Below are positions 58,886 to 64,000 of a DNA stretch of 64,000 nt, in pieces. The position numbers and the translations under genes were made by a program. Below the pieces are notes generated by a model. The model made no database searches and was not told where the DNA came from. It saw only the letters and a list, made by a program, of their open reading frames with translations. This DNA comes from Salvia splendens (Eukaryota; Streptophyta; Magnoliopsida; Lamiales; Lamiaceae), in assembly GCF_004379255.2 (NCBI RefSeq), contig NC_056033.1:4320172-4384171 (forward strand), given 5' to 3'. The stretch's first letter is position 1. Each line of letters starts with the position of its first letter.

Positions 58886-60001
58886 GAGCATCTCCAATGC
58901 CGGCGTCAAAATCGCGACGCCGATTTTTCGCCGACGCCGGTTCTGACGCCGAACCATTGGAACCGGCGTCGGCGAAATCAGCGTCAAAATCGGCGTGGCC
59001 ATGCCGATTCGCGCGATGACGCCGGTTCCGACGCCGATCCTCACGGCGCCATTGTGGGTCCCGGATCTGCGTCAAATCGGCGTCAGATTTTATTTTTTTT
59101 TTTCTTTTTTTTTCATTCGCACCACTTGTTTTAACGAGTACTCTCTCTACCTTACTTTCTGTTCAAGATCAATAACGAGCAATGGAGAACAACTACGAAG
59201 GTACTCCAGTGACTCCCGGGGGATGGTCTCAGACTCCCCCGCCTCCCTGTGTAGGGTCTCAGACGCCCCCGACTCCCGGGGTAGGGTCCCATACTTCCCC
59301 AGCTCCTGGGGGAGGTGGTTGGCCTCCGATGACCGGGTACTACAACATGTGCCCGTAGCAGCAGATGATTCCCCCGGCGCAGGGGACGCACGGGGGGGAC
59401 AACGCCTATCGGCCGACTTTTGATTTTTCCACCGGTTCTTCGCACACATCGACCCCAACGGATGCACAGTATACGGAGGGGACCCCGAGGTGAAGGATTT
59501 TCTTCGTGTATTGCTCCAGAGCCAGCGTGAAGAATTGGAGGCGATGAGGAGGGACACCGGCAGGAATAGCCGAGGCGTAGGTGGCGACGGAGGCGGCGGC
59601 GACGACGGTGAAGAAGCGCTGGGCGACGACGGAGACGAGGACGGCGGCGAGGAGTGATTTTGTTTTACTTTTTAAAATTAATGTACTTTTTAATTTTTGT
59701 ACTTTTTTTAAAATTATTGTAATTTTTTTAAAAAATTAATGTACATTTTAAGTTTTAATATTATTATTCGAATTTTCCGTATTTGTCTCGTAAATTAAAT
59801 TCCGTATGTTGATACGAGTGTAAATTAAATTATATAATTGTTATTAGTGATGTGGATAGGTAGTGTGAAGGCTATGTGAGGGCTATTTGATGTCCAGTTG
59901 ATGTGGCAAGCTGATGTGGTAGGAGAATTGTAGTACTGATGATGTGGCAGTGTGAAGACTATGTGAGGGCTATTTGACGTCCAGTCTTACTGGAGATGCT
60001 C
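58886..60001 (+). mobile_element. Harbinger element, ORF1 deletion derivative
   Basis: The 1116 bp has ends GAGCATCTCCA / TGGAGATGCTC and TAA on both sides (58883-58885 and 60002-60004). Inside is a broken copy of the same Myb-like ORF1 as in the element at 24640. The start at 59182 (MENNYEGTPVTPGG) matches MDNNNEGTPVTSG there. A TAG at 59356 follows, then YRPTFDFSTGSSHTSTP is shared. The Myb core is deleted, and the acidic end (DGGEE) comes in another frame with its stop at 59655-59657. Confidence 0.88.
59182..59657 (+). pseudogene. Remnant of Harbinger Myb-like ORF1
   Basis: The 5' and 3' ends of ORF1 survive; the SANT/Myb-like core is missing, a TAG lies 58 codons in, and the last part is in another frame. 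It cannot make a DNA-binding protein. Confidence 0.75.
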
Positions 60002-60004
60002 TAA

Positions 60005-60845
60005 TGCTAATGTTCTCTCTCACACCCACTTTGTGTTTTGTGCCAACAAGGCACAGCCTCAACCCAGAGCGTTCAAGAAAAGCATCACTACACTCCATGT
60101 TCCTACCAAATCTTAGTCTTAGTAGTATAAATTTTAATTTTTTTATTCAAAAGTACCCTTTAACTTATACTAGCATGATGATGATAATAATAATAATGGT
60201 CGATTTTAGACCCTAATGAAGCAAATATCTACATTTATTCACCATATCATATGTCTAGTGTGTTTATCGAATAAAAAGCATCGACACGAACTGACTAATT
60301 TGTATAGTACTGTACCTCATTTCCTCACTATTTGACGTTTTGATGAGGATATGCATTTTACCATATATTGACAGCTTAAATTATTTTCCCTTCAAATTGT
60401 CATCTTTATCATTATTCTTATTATTCGATAGTATTTTCCAATTTAAATATTTACATAATTAAAAAAAGGTAAAAGAGGAGTAAAATGACAACAAACATTT
60501 TGCTCTACGAGATACTGTTCTTGTCTTTATTTAATGTACATTTGTAAACACAAAGGAATCGAAGATAACAACTAATTTATGTCGAATGTAAAGAATAAAA
60601 TGATGGCAAAATAAGAAAAAAGTGAAAGACCAAATTTTGAAGGGGTTGGTGAAGCGAAATGGATCTTTACCGATGCTGACCAAATTCTAACCCGCCAACC
60701 TCCTGCTACTTCAACCTAACCCCCCATTTCACAACTACAAACAATTCTCCATTCCCTCAATCCTCATTTCTCACTTTCTGCAAAAGGGAATCAAATCCCA
60801 TCAATTGCATATCTCAATTTGCTGATAAACACCAGCTCTTAATTA
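60005..60845. other. Upstream region of EPSP synthase gene
   Basis: AT-rich DNA with a small run of (AT)AATAATAATAATA near 60180-60200, then a CT-rich leader. No other gene. Confidence 0.45.
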
Positions 60846-63814
<2,969 letters not shown>

Positions 63815-64000
63815 GTACGGCTGCCTCTTATCACACGATCATATGTTTCTCTTCGTTAGTGAATAATAAATGAAGTAGTTGACACAAGTCAGCTAAAAGG
63901 TCGCTATCTGCTTCCGTAGTTATAAATGAAAACGAAAGCAACGTGAATGATGATTTAAAGAATCTATAATACTCTTTACCTTTGATCCTTTGCCAAAATC
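63815..64000. other. Intron 6 of EPSP synthase, incomplete
   Basis: Begins with the donor GTACGG after exon 6; the acceptor lies outside the window. Confidence 0.75.

Overview
The window is nuclear DNA of a flowering plant. Most genes have many exons with GT-AG introns, intergenic DNA is AT-rich, and plant-specific families are present (SAUR, PDLP, type I pectinesterase, NPF transporter, plastid transketolase and EPSP synthase). A eudicot of the asterid/Lamiales type is my guess from the general look of the proteins; the sequence alone does not prove it.

Layout. 1-4399: 3' part of a Ty1/copia retrotransposon with an uninterrupted polyprotein and a complete 3' LTR. 4400-8150: gene-poor, with a Stowaway MITE and a Harbinger-type element. 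8.1-23.3 kb: a SAUR gene, a PDLP-type double-DUF26 receptor-like gene, a pectinesterase on the minus strand, a gene-fragment island (18.4-19.8 kb) with the broken 5' end of an ASCC3/DExH14-type helicase, and a second pectinesterase whose second exon is split by a 758 bp Harbinger-type insertion. 24-26.6 kb: two palindromic MITEs, then a 1.93 kb Harbinger element with a decayed Myb-like ORF1. It lies directly upstream of a methionine aminopeptidase 1 locus (26.8-30.7 kb) that carries two frameshifts and a nonsense codon. 31.3 kb: a pectinesterase-inhibitor gene. 34.2-39.1 kb: a SagB/nitroreductase-family gene whose large intron holds an antisense type I MADS-box pseudogene. 41-43.7 kb: arginase. 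44.2-46.3 kb: an NPF7-like transporter. 50.0-52.5 kb: RAD51C. 54.7-57.9 kb: plastid transketolase. 60.8 kb to the right edge: the first six exons of EPSP synthase.

How the genes relate. Two pectinesterases and an inhibitor-like protein lie within 20 kb and act on the same wall polymer. Transketolase and EPSP synthase are neighbours on the same strand and belong to linked plastid routes: erythrose 4-phosphate from transketolase feeds the shikimate pathway. Exon joins were worked out by hand from splice sites, reading phase and family knowledge. The joins in seven genes (first pectinesterase, PDLP, SagB, arginase, NPF, RAD51C, transketolase) give one open frame with no indels, and the six EPSPS exons present also stay open. 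The broken methionine aminopeptidase locus is therefore unlikely to reflect generally poor sequence quality.

The strongest unusual signals are transposon-driven: a Harbinger insertion with a 3 bp target duplication inside a pectinesterase exon, another about 80 bp from the leader of the decaying MetAP1 gene, and a family of palindromic MITEs, one with a perfect 9 bp target duplication. I found no tRNA, rRNA, CRISPR array or clearly new multi-gene system.
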